NCBI RefSeq assembly: GCF_003713065.1
Contig: NZ_CP033433.1
Location: 3,969,001-4,033,000 of the forward strand
Origin: Cohnella candidum
Lineage (GTDB): Bacteria; Bacillota; Bacilli; Paenibacillales; Paenibacillaceae
Reading direction: 5' to 3'
DNA: 64,000 nucleotides
Under the pieces are notes generated by a model, which was not told the DNA's origin, did not search any database, and was given only the letters and a program-made list of their open reading frames with translations. A program made the translations under genes and the position numbers. Shown one piece after another: positions 43,401 to 50,929 of the stretch (within the stretch, counting starts at the first letter, position 1; each line of letters starts with the position of its first letter).

Positions 43401-45410
43401 ATGACTCCTATGACCATAGACAGCGGATCCAAACGCCGGAACGTCGGGATTTTCGCTCATGTCGACGCGGGCAAGACGACGACCACCGAGCATTTGTTAT
43501 ACGAAAGCGGACGCATTCGCTCCCTAGGGAGCGTAGACCGGGGTACGGCACAGACGGATTGGCTGGACGTGGAGCGCGAGCGCGGCATTTCGGTGCGCGC
43601 GGCCGTGACGATGTTCACGTGGAAGGACGTTGCCGTTAACGTGGTGGATACGCCGGGTCACGTCGATTTCCTGTCCGAGGTGGAGCGGTCGCTGCGCGTC
43701 ATGGACGGCGCGGTGCTCATCGTGTCGGCTGTCGAAGGCGTCCAGTCTCAGACGGAAATCATCTGGCATGCTTTACGCAAGCTGGCGATTCCCACCGTAA
43801 TCTACGTCAATAAAATGGACCGGATCGGAGCGGATGCGGACCGCGTGCTGGCCGACATCCGCAAACACTTGTCGCCGATGGCGGTACCCGTGCAGCTGGC
43901 GAACGGCGCCGAAGAAACGTTTGCCGGCTCCTTCGACTTATGGTCGCCTGCCGATGCGGAGACGCAGCCGGCTCAAGCGGACATGCTGGAAGCCTTGGCG
44001 CAGACGGACGAAGCGCTGCTCGAACGTTATTTGGCGGAAGGAGCGCCTGGTGGCGCTGAGGGATTGGCGGATTGGAAAAAAGAATTCGCGCGCCTGACCG
44101 CCCAATGCGAGCTGTTCCCCGTGCTGTTCGGCGCGTCCGGCAAAGGGATCGGCATTACGGCGCTGCTGGACGGCATCGTCGATTACCTGCCCGCTCCGGA
44201 AGGGGAGGCTAACGCGCCGTTATCGGGCGTCGTGTTCAAAATCGAGCGGGACAAAACGATGGGCCGCATGGCGTTCGTCCGCCTGTACCAAGGGACGATC
44301 CGCAACCGCGACACCGTGAAGAACGCGACGCAAGGGATCGACGAGAAGGTGACCCAGATCCGCAAGGTCGACGGGCGAAAATCGGAGGACGTCGGCGTCC
44401 TGGAAGCCGGCGATATCGCCGCCGTCTGCGGGATGCAGCATGTACGGATCGGCGACGTCATCGGCAGCGAAGAAGCGGTGCCGCAGGAAGCGAGGCTGGC
44501 GATTCCGCTGCTGACGGTCCAGGTCCACTGGGCCGCCGCGGCGGATTATCCCGCAGTCGTGGCGGCCTTGCAGGAGCTGGCGGACGAAGATCCGCTGCTG
44601 GACCTGCAGTGGCTGCAGGAGGAGCGCGAGCTGCACCTGAAGGTCATGGGGCCGATCCAGCTTGAGGTGCTGACGCAAATCCTCGACAATCGGTTTGGCC
44701 TGAAGGTCACGTTCGGGCAGCCTTCCGTCATTTACAAAGAGACGTTAAGCGGCACGGGCGAGGGATTTGTGGCTTACACGATGCCCAAGCCCTGCTGGGC
44801 GATTCTTCGCTTCCGGATGGAGCCGCTCCCCCGGGGATCCGGGCTGCAATATGATGCGCATGTACGCTCGGAGGATCTGCTGCCGCAGTACCAGAACGAG
44901 GTCGCCCGCCGCGTGCCGCTAGCGCTGCAGCAAGGCATGTACGGCTGGGAGGTCGTCGACCTGCGGGTGACGCTGATCGAAGGACAGCATCACGTCTGGC
45001 ATACCCATCCGCTGGATTTCGTCGTGGCCACGCCGATGGGAATCATGGACGGCCTGAGCCGGATCGGCACGAAGCTGCTGGAACCGATGCTTCGGTTCCG
45101 CCTCACCGTGCCGGAAGAGTTCGGGGGCAAGGTGATGAACGACCTTGTCCTCATGCGGGCGGCATTCGAAGCGCCCGCCCTGCATGGCGACCGGATGACG
45201 ATCGAAGGCCGCGTTCCCGTCGCGACATCGCTTGAATACGCGGTCAAGCTGGGTTCTTTGACGAAAGGCCGCGCCTCGCTGTCCACTTTCTTCGACGGCT
45301 ACGAGGAGTGCCCGCCGGACGTGAAAGCCGAGCGGCCGCGGAGGGGCGTGAATCCGCTGGACACGTCCAAATACATCCTGAGCGTACGCAACGCGTTGTC
45401 TTCTTCTTAA
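43401..45410 (+). CDS. TetM-like ribosomal protection-type GTPase
   Basis: Translation-factor GTPase of 669 residues, related to EF-G and to tetracycline ribosomal protection proteins (TetM/TetO). G1 is AHVDAGKT (19-26), the switch region RERGISVRAAVTMF resembles TetM RQRGI, G3 is DTPGH and G4 NKMD. Domains II-V follow as in TetM: SGVVFKIERDK, HLKVMGPIQLEVL, and the domain IV segment. The ATG has AAGGGGAAG upstream. Chromosomal genes of this kind in Bacilli may confer intrinsic tetracycline tolerance or have another ribosome role. Confidence 0.82.
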   Translation: MTPMTIDSGSKRRNVGIFAHVDAGKTTTTEHLLYESGRIRSLGSVDRGTAQTDWLDVERERGISVRAAVTMFTWKDVAVNVVDTPGHVDFLSEVERSLRVMDGAVLIVSAVEGVQSQTEIIWHALRKLAIPTVIYVNKMDRIGADADRVLADIRKHLSPMAVPVQLANGAEETFAGSFDLWSPADAETQPAQADMLEALAQTDEALLERYLAEGAPGGAEGLADWKKEFARLTAQCELFPVLFGASGKGIGITALLDGIVDYLPAPEGEANAPLSGVVFKIERDKTMGRMAFVRLYQGTIRNRDTVKNATQGIDEKVTQIRKVDGRKSEDVGVLEAGDIAAVCGMQHVRIGDVIGSEEAVPQEARLAIPLLTVQVHWAAAADYPAVVAALQELADEDPLLDLQWLQEERELHLKVMGPIQLEVLTQILDNRFGLKVTFGQPSVIYKETLSGTGEGFVAYTMPKPCWAILRFRMEPLPRGSGLQYDAHVRSEDLLPQYQNEVARRVPLALQQGMYGWEVVDLRVTLIEGQHHVWHTHPLDFVVATPMGIMDGLSRIGTKLLEPMLRFRLTVPEEFGGKVMNDLVLMRAAFEAPALHGDRMTIEGRVPVATSLEYAVKLGSLTKGRASLSTFFDGYEECPPDVKAERPRRGVNPLDTSKYILSVRNALSSS

Positions 45411-45528
45411 GCAGGCCGATGGCCGTGGACGAACCTACAATTGCGGCCGACAGGTGACGGTTGCCGGCTCCGTTCGCGATTCCTCCGAATATGCTGTGGC
45501 ATGTCCTTCTATGGAGGTGATATGCCAA

Positions 45529-45897
45529 ATGCTGCAATTAAGCGGAATCGTGGGCGGGAATGCGCCTATTCGGCTCGGCCCGAAACAGAGAAGAGATCTG
45601 CAAACGATCGTCATCGACGTGCCGAACGGCAAAAAGCTGATCCTGAAGCGATTGAACTTCCTGTTGTCCAACGACGCGTTCGTCTTCATCGTCGAGGCTC
45701 TGCCCGGCACCGGAGTGTTCCGGGCCAAGGGCGGATCGGGCGATCTGAGGCCGAACAAAGTGCTGTTCAACAACAAGACCGGCGACACGGTCAGGATTTT
45801 CCTGAACATCGCCGTGCTGAACTCGGCGAAAAACACCCGAAACCTGGACCCGCAATCCACTTGGCTGCTCAAGTTGGCTCGCTGCTCGATTAAATAA
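45529..45897 (+). CDS. Hypothetical small protein
   Basis: Protein of 122 residues with alternating strands (DLQTIVIDVPNGKKLILKRL and VLFNNKTGDTVRIFLNIAVL), no signal peptide. I do not recognise it. The start ATG is 7 bases after GGAGGTGAT; earlier in-frame ATGs have no such site. A strong terminator follows. The beta-rich pattern might suit a small surface or capsid-like fold, but this is a guess. Confidence 0.55.
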   Translation: MLQLSGIVGGNAPIRLGPKQRRDLQTIVIDVPNGKKLILKRLNFLLSNDAFVFIVEALPGTGVFRAKGGSGDLRPNKVLFNNKTGDTVRIFLNIAVLNSAKNTRNLDPQSTWLLKLARCSIK

Positions 45898-45902
45898 TCA
45901 AA

Positions 45903-45955
45903 GAGGGGACTTGCGCCCGCAGGACGTTGGTCTCTGCGGGACAAGCCCCCTTTTC
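45903..45955 (+). terminator. Terminator of the hypothetical gene
   Basis: Two-part stem GGGGACTTGCGCCCGCAG / CTGCGGGACAAGCCCC followed by CTTTT, 6 bp past the stop. Confidence 0.85.
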
Positions 45956-46026
45956 ATTTGCCCCAAATGGTCTTGCCCGTGTACACCCCCTGGCGGGGCG
46001 CTTTAAACGGAACTTGTGCCAAACGC

Positions 46027-46051
46027 GAAGAACCCTCCCGGGCGGGAGGGT
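46027..46051 (-). terminator. Terminator of the SASP gene
   Basis: ACCCTCCCG/CGGGAGGGT hairpin on the minus strand, followed by TTCTTCG; weak T-run. Confidence 0.6.
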
Positions 46052-46064
46052 GACGAAACGCCGG

Positions 46065-46346
46065 CTACGGTTGATCCCGCTTGGCCAGCTTCTCCTGGGC
46101 GAGACGGATCATTTCCCTGACCATGGACCCTCCGATCTTGCCGCCGACATGTCCGGCATCTTCCGTTGAAAGCTCTCCGTTGTCTCCCGGCTTGAGCGGC
46201 ACGCCTAGATCTTTGGCCACTTCGAACTTCACGTCGTCCGGCCGGGCCGGATTCACGGAATAGCCTTCGTTTCTCATGACGTCTGCCTTAAAATTCTGCA
46301 TGCCCCGCTCCGCTCCGGGCACCAAGTATCTGCGCCTTCTGGACAT
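46065..46346 (-). CDS. Alpha/beta-type small acid-soluble spore protein
   Basis: DNA-coating protein of dormant spores, 93 residues. The germination-protease site KFEVAKDLGV is present and GGKIGGSMVREMIRLAQEKL is the DNA-binding helix. The N-terminus (MSRRRRYLVPGAERGMQNFK) is longer than typical SASPs, and the C-terminus ends in a basic stretch. It would be expressed in the forespore under sigma-G, though I did not find a clear sigma-G box. Confidence 0.9.
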   Translation of the reverse strand: MSRRRRYLVPGAERGMQNFKADVMRNEGYSVNPARPDDVKFEVAKDLGVPLKPGDNGELSTEDAGHVGGKIGGSMVREMIRLAQEKLAKRDQP

Positions 46347-46415
46347 TCCCGCTCACTCCCTTGCCTTTTCCCCTAACATGCCCGGGAGTGCAAAGGCTCA
46401 TGCTTCACCGGCGCA

Positions 46416-47414
46416 TCATCTGCGGATCAACGTCCTGCGGTCCGTATCCCACCGCCAGCCCGCGTCCTTTCCGCTCACATGCAAGCCGCCATACCAACCG
46501 TCCGTCTCTCTGAATGCCATCCAGTCCGCTTCTCCCGCTTTTACTTTTCGTCCCAGCTCCGTCAAGCTGACTTCAGCCTCGCGCAAAGGCGAGGGGTCCG
46601 GACGGCCAAAGTCGGGAAACGACGAGATTCCGCGAACGCTCAGCAAGGGTTGAGGCCTTGCCGTCATGGCCGCCAGATGCCGCCAAAATTCCAAGTCGCC
46701 CATTCCCAGCAGACGCAGCCGGTCTCCCGCTTGCCCGAACAAGTCCAACGGTCGAACACACCCTTCGGCGACCAAATCGAGCACCGTTTGTTCTACGATA
46801 CCGGCACCATTGCGCACGGAAGGCAGCCTGGCCAAATGCGCTTCGAAGGCGTCCCGAAGATAGGGCAGCGCAGCCGTGTCCTCGTTCAACAACCGCAGGT
46901 GCTCTTCCGGTTCCGGAGAAGAGTAGGCTTTCCACGCCATGCGGCCCAGCTCGAGCTCCTCGCGGCTGACGGGATGACAGGTCCCCGCCAAGCCGATCAG
47001 TTGCTGCGCCGTCAGTTGCCCCAATCCCCGAAAATCATCCTCGCCGGGATACGAGCCGATGCACAGCAGATTCAGCCGGATCTCTCCGTACGGCCGCCTT
47101 GAAAACCAATCCAGCAGAAAGAGGAGCATCGTCTGGTCGTACAGGTCGTATTCGAACCAAAGCACGACCTCTTCGCCCTTCTGGAGCTCCTTAAGTACCC
47201 GAAGCTGTTTCTCGCAGGTTTCCCGGTACAGATACTGCGGAATGCCCAAGGTGGTCTCCAGATACTCGGCTCTCGCCGCAAGGAGACGGCTATCCGCCAT
47301 ATCCGGGAAGACCGGTCCGTAAGAATAAATTTCCGTCCACGGCATCACCTTCCCTTGTACGCCGCCTTGCCGTAATTTCTCCGCCACGGAATCCCCGTTA
47401 ACGATATGAAGCAT
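46416..47414 (-). CDS. DUF1835 domain protein
   Basis: Cytoplasmic protein of 332 residues. The N-terminus (MLHIVNGDSVAEKLRQGGVQ, then WTEIYSYGPVFPDM) is typical of DUF1835, a family found in Bacilli and of unknown role. The C-terminal part is a helical domain. It sits 24 bp from a DNA glycosylase gene, read in the same direction. Confidence 0.75.
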   Translation of the reverse strand: MLHIVNGDSVAEKLRQGGVQGKVMPWTEIYSYGPVFPDMADSRLLAARAEYLETTLGIPQYLYRETCEKQLRVLKELQKGEEVVLWFEYDLYDQTMLLFLLDWFSRRPYGEIRLNLLCIGSYPGEDDFRGLGQLTAQQLIGLAGTCHPVSREELELGRMAWKAYSSPEPEEHLRLLNEDTAALPYLRDAFEAHLARLPSVRNGAGIVEQTVLDLVAEGCVRPLDLFGQAGDRLRLLGMGDLEFWRHLAAMTARPQPLLSVRGISSFPDFGRPDPSPLREAEVSLTELGRKVKAGEADWMAFRETDGWYGGLHVSGKDAGWRWDTDRRTLIRR

Positions 47415-47438
47415 GCCGCCAACTCCTCCCCATCCGGC

Positions 47439-48020
47439 CTACTTGGATACATACGGATTGCCGAGCTCCCAAAAACGCCAGGGATAATCGCGTGCCTCCC
47501 CGCTGTTGTCGATGCCGATGCGGGGACCGGCCATGACGGTGCCGGGCGCCCTCCCTGCCGCGATGAACAGCGGCAGCTCGTAAAGCGGCTTGCCGTAATC
47601 GGCTTTCACGATGCCCAGCGCGCGGGCCAGCTTGCCCGGACCGCTCGTGAGATCCCGCTCCTTCTTGACCGCACCGCGGCGGGCATACATGAGATCGATC
47701 CCGGCGCAAGGCTCTACCGCGCGGATCAATACCGCTTCAGGCTTGCCCTCCTCGCCGGCTACGACGTTCAGGAGCGTATGCGTATGCATTTCGTAAATGT
47801 AGGCGAATCCGGGCCGGCCGAACATGACTTCCGTCCTCGCGGTTCTCCGGTTGCCGAAGCTGTGGGCCGCCCGGTCCTCCGGCCCCGCGTAAGCCTCCGT
47901 CTCGACGATCCAGCCGGACGCGGGACCGGCGGGCGTTTCCTTGACGAGCAGCATGCCTAGCAGCGCCGGTGCCAGCTCCAGCGCGGACCGCTTGAAAAAT
48001 GAGGGATCAACCGGTTGCAT
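47439..48020 (-). CDS. DNA-3-methyladenine glycosylase (AAG/MPG family)
   Basis: Base-excision glycosylase, about 193 residues by this start. Landmarks are ALLGMLLVKE, GWIVETEAYAGPEDRAAHSF (catalytic Glu region) and GRPGFAYIYEMHTHTLLNVV, with AVLIRAVEP and GPGKLARALGI near the end. It removes alkylated purines, complementing the AlkD-like gene elsewhere in the window. The ATG at 48020 is chosen for AAGGTGG 12 bases upstream; M at 48044 is an alternative. Confidence 0.88.
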   Translation of the reverse strand: MQPVDPSFFKRSALELAPALLGMLLVKETPAGPASGWIVETEAYAGPEDRAAHSFGNRRTARTEVMFGRPGFAYIYEMHTHTLLNVVAGEEGKPEAVLIRAVEPCAGIDLMYARRGAVKKERDLTSGPGKLARALGIVKADYGKPLYELPLFIAAGRAPGTVMAGPRIGIDNSGEARDYPWRFWELGNPYVSK

Positions 48021-48075
48021 CAAATCGTTTATCCACCTTTGCATATCGCTTTCTATAACGAACGATCATCCTCTG

Positions 48076-48900
48076 TTATAGTTCGTCCGTATTGAAAGTA
48101 TCTCCTCCTTCGATTCTGCCGGATTGGAAGCCTTTATAAAACCACCGTTTTCTCTGATCGGAGGTTCCGTGCGTGAAGCTTTCGGGGACGACATAGCCTT
48201 GTGCCTTCTTCTGCAGCGTGTCGTCGCCGACGGCGCTTGCCGCATTCAGCGCTTCTTCCAGGTCACCTTGCTCCAACACGTTCATGTCTTGCTCATAATG
48301 GGCCCATACGCCGGCCAAATAATCCGCCTGCAGCTCGATGCGCACGGAATGCTCGTTCGACCTGTCCGAACCGTCGCCCATCGTGCCGAGCAGGGTTTGC
48401 ACGTGATGGCCGACCTCGTGAGCGATCACGTAAGCCATGGCGAAATCCCCGGGCGCGCCGAACTTCTGCTTGAGCTCGTCGTAGAAACTCAAATCGATGT
48501 ACAGTTTACGATCCCCCGGACAATAAAACGGCCCAACCGACGAGCCGGCCGTCCCGCAAGCGGACTGGACGCTGTCCGTGTACAGCACCAGCGTCGGTTT
48601 TTCGTATACCCGGCCTTCCTCCTTGAACACTTGCGTCCACACGTCTTCCGTATCCGCGAGAACGACCGACACGAACTGCGTGAGTTCCTTTTCATCCTGC
48701 GTTTCCACATAAGCGGAGTTCGAGTTCGAGTCCGCTCCCGTTCCCGTCAGCGAATTCAGCAAATCTCCCGCATTGCCGCCAAGCAGCGTGGAGAGCAGCA
48801 AAATAATCAAACCGCCGATGCCGCCCCCGATGAGCGTTTTCCCTCCCATACCCCTTCGGTCTTCCACGTTGGAGCTGCCTCTTCTGCCTTGCCACTGCAT
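48076..48900 (-). CDS. YpfJ-type neutral zinc metallopeptidase
   Basis: Membrane-anchored metallopeptidase of 274 residues (YpfJ/zinc_peptidase family). N-terminal basic part with an RGSSNVEDRRG motif, one membrane helix (about 23-45), then the catalytic domain: AHEVGHH (H161 and H165 as zinc ligands with E162) and the downstream Glu/Asp (ELQADYLAGVW). Substrate unknown. The ATG has AAAGGGGGA upstream. Confidence 0.9.
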   Translation of the reverse strand: MQWQGRRGSSNVEDRRGMGGKTLIGGGIGGLIILLLSTLLGGNAGDLLNSLTGTGADSNSNSAYVETQDEKELTQFVSVVLADTEDVWTQVFKEEGRVYEKPTLVLYTDSVQSACGTAGSSVGPFYCPGDRKLYIDLSFYDELKQKFGAPGDFAMAYVIAHEVGHHVQTLLGTMGDGSDRSNEHSVRIELQADYLAGVWAHYEQDMNVLEQGDLEEALNAASAVGDDTLQKKAQGYVVPESFTHGTSDQRKRWFYKGFQSGRIEGGDTFNTDEL

Positions 48901-48959
48901 CGCGATTCCCCCTTTACCCGCCAGGGCACCTTGTTTAAGTGATATACCCAAAAACGGCG

Positions 48960-49006
48960 AAGAGGCCGTCCGGAGCTCGATTTGACGCGAGCCCGGACAG
49001 CCTCCG
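48960..49006 (-). terminator. Terminator of the NmrA-like gene
   Basis: Minus-strand stem GAGGCTGTCCGGGCTCG / CGAGCTCCGGACGGCCTC, followed by TTCG. Confidence 0.65.
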
Positions 49007-49034
49007 GGGTGAGAAATATATTCTTTTCTGACGC

Positions 49035-49901
49035 TTATGCTTTCGCTTCGTTTACGATTTGACGAAGACCTTCGACGATCGGCGTTGCCGGACGGCCGAG
49101 CAGTTTCTCCAGATCGCCGCTTTCCACGTCGAGATATCCGCCGCGGATTCCGCTTTGGATGGCCAAGAGGAACGGGACGAACGCTTCCGGTACGCCGGCG
49201 CTTGCCATGATGCCCGCATACGTCTCGTCATCGACCTGCTGCACGGGAACGTCACGACCCAGCACGCCGGCGAGGATGGAAGCCAGCTCCTCCTGGGTCA
49301 GCGGCTTGCCGGACAGCTCGTAAACCGTGCTATCGTGTCCGTTGCCGGCCAGAACGGCGGCTGCGGCATGCGCGTAGTCCCGGCGTGCCGCCCAGCCTAC
49401 TTTACCCGAGCCTGCGGACGTCAGCCACGGTGCACCTGCGATTACGGCTTGCACGGAAGACGCTTCGTTTTCCAGGTACCAGTTGTTGCGAAGGAAAGAA
49501 TAGGGGATGCCCGTTGCCCGGATCGCTTCTTCCGTCACTTTATGGACGGGGGCGAGGAACAAATCGCTGGCCCCGGCATTCGCCAAGCTGGTGTACGCGA
49601 TGAATCCAACGTTAGCGCGTTGGGCCGCTGCCACGGCTGCCTGATGTTGACGGATCCGGGTCTCGTTGTCGCCGTCCGCGGATACGATCAGGAGACGGTC
49701 CACGCCGGCGAACGCTTTGTCCAGCGTTTCCGGATGGTCGAAATCTCCCTGACGAACCTCAACGCCCCGAGTTCGCAAGCCTTCGGCTTTCTCCGGATTG
49801 CGGACACTGACTGCTACTTGGTCCGCCGGTACCAACTCCAGCAGTTTCTCTACAACCAGCGAACCGAATTTCCCCGTTGCGCCTGTTACCAAAATTTTCA
49901 T
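49035..49901 (-). CDS. NmrA/QOR2-like NAD(P)-binding protein
   Basis: Atypical SDR of 288 residues, similar to YtfG/QOR2 quinone reductase and NmrA-like sensor proteins. The dinucleotide motif is VTGATGKFGSLVV (about 6-18), and the SDR catalytic tyrosine is absent. It probably binds NAD(P)H and reduces a quinone or senses redox state. It is divergent in promoter context from an Rrf2 gene, although both are on the minus strand with about 100 bp between them. Confidence 0.82.
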   Translation of the reverse strand: MKILVTGATGKFGSLVVEKLLELVPADQVAVSVRNPEKAEGLRTRGVEVRQGDFDHPETLDKAFAGVDRLLIVSADGDNETRIRQHQAAVAAAQRANVGFIAYTSLANAGASDLFLAPVHKVTEEAIRATGIPYSFLRNNWYLENEASSVQAVIAGAPWLTSAGSGKVGWAARRDYAHAAAAVLAGNGHDSTVYELSGKPLTQEELASILAGVLGRDVPVQQVDDETYAGIMASAGVPEAFVPFLLAIQSGIRGGYLDVESGDLEKLLGRPATPIVEGLRQIVNEAKA

Positions 49902-49926
49902 CATGATTCCTCCAAATTTGTAGATT

Positions 49927-49966
49927 CGTTGCAATCACTGTCGTTATAACAAGATCGATTACAACG
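49927..49966. promoter_or_regulatory. Candidate Rrf2 operator
   Basis: Inverted half-sites CGTTGCAATC (49927-49936) and GATTACAACG (49957-49966), 20 bp apart, upstream of the NmrA-like gene. A further CGTTGTAACC occurs upstream of the Rrf2 gene itself, near 50431-50440. Confidence 0.5.
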
Positions 49967-49973
49967 TCTGTAT

Positions 49974-49999
49974 AAAAAAAGCTCCGGTAAGAGCTTTTG
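49974..49999 (-). terminator. Terminator of the Rrf2 gene
   Basis: Minus-strand AAGCTC/GAGCTT hairpin followed by six or seven T residues, four bases past the stop. Confidence 0.8.
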
Positions 50000-50002
50000 A
50001 TA

Positions 50003-50419
50003 TCACGCGAATTGGGTGGTCAGACTCTCCAGCGTCACTTGGGCCAATCTCTGCTCCATCGCGGATTGGGCCTCTTGCATTTCCGTGCGAAGGACCGCCT
50101 CGATGTTGCGTCCGACGGGACAATTCGGGTTCGGGTGCTCATGGAAGTTGAACAACCGTCCCTCTTCGGCAGCCTCGACGGCGCGGTAAACGTCCAGAAG
50201 CGTGATCCGATCGGGAGCTTTCCGCAGAGTAGCTCCTCCGACACCGGGGCGCACCTCGACGAGACCGGCCTTCTTCAGCATCCCCATGATCCTGCGGATG
50301 ATGACCGGGTTCGTATTGGCGCTGGCCGCGATGAAATCGCCGGTGCAATCTTGGGGACTCACCGCGATCAGGGAGAGAATATGGACCGCGACGGAAAATC
50401 TGCTGCTGATCTGCTTCAT
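50003..50419 (-). CDS. Rrf2-family regulator (YwnA-like)
   Basis: Winged-helix regulator of 138 residues. MKQISSRFSVAVHILSLIAV opens the fold, NTNPVIIRRIMGMLKKAGLV is the helix-turn-helix and APDRITLLDVYRAVE the wing-following helix. A single Cys-Pro near residue 99 (NCPVGR) recalls HypR/YwnA redox sensors. It likely controls the NmrA-like gene. Confidence 0.88.
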   Translation of the reverse strand: MKQISSRFSVAVHILSLIAVSPQDCTGDFIAASANTNPVIIRRIMGMLKKAGLVEVRPGVGGATLRKAPDRITLLDVYRAVEAAEEGRLFNFHEHPNPNCPVGRNIEAVLRTEMQEAQSAMEQRLAQVTLESLTTQFA

Positions 50420-50467
50420 GGGTATCACCACCGTTGTAACCATTCTAGTTCTATCTCTGGGCGATTG

Positions 50468-50896
50468 TCAAGCGGAGCCCCAGACCGCGATCGCGAACGA
50501 GATCGCCAGATACAGGCAGAGAGGGCTGTACAGCCAGGTGTCGTTGCGCGAGAATACCGAATGCTTCACCGTTTTGAAGAACCCGACGTACTTGAAGTCG
50601 CCGACCGCCCTCAAGAAAAATACGGCCGTGCAAAGGATGCAGCAAATCCTTGTAAAGGCGTTCGAATCCAGAAGTGACAGCTGCCCGGACTGGACAAGCA
50701 GGAGAAGACCGACCGCCAGCACGATGAAGGCAACGGCGAAAGTCGGCGCCGGTCCCGGCACAAACGCGGGACGGCCGCCCTCCTTCTGCGGCACCGCGGC
50801 TTTGCCGCCCCATTGGCCGCCGAACGCCCAGTATACATGGATCGCGCTGATCAGAAACAGAATGATAGCGGCGGCGCTCACTACGATCATTTGCAT
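50468..50896 (-). CDS. DUF3995 membrane protein
   Basis: Protein of 142 residues with four hydrophobic helices (about 3-22, 50-70, 80-100, 120-140). HVYWAFGGQWG and FLRAVGDFKYVGFFK are typical of DUF3995. No function is known to me. Confidence 0.8.
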   Translation of the reverse strand: MQMIVVSAAAIILFLISAIHVYWAFGGQWGGKAAVPQKEGGRPAFVPGPAPTFAVAFIVLAVGLLLLVQSGQLSLLDSNAFTRICCILCTAVFFLRAVGDFKYVGFFKTVKHSVFSRNDTWLYSPLCLYLAISFAIAVWGSA

Positions 50897-50929
50897 TGGT
50901 CTTCTCCTCCTTCAACTGTAAGCCGCCTG

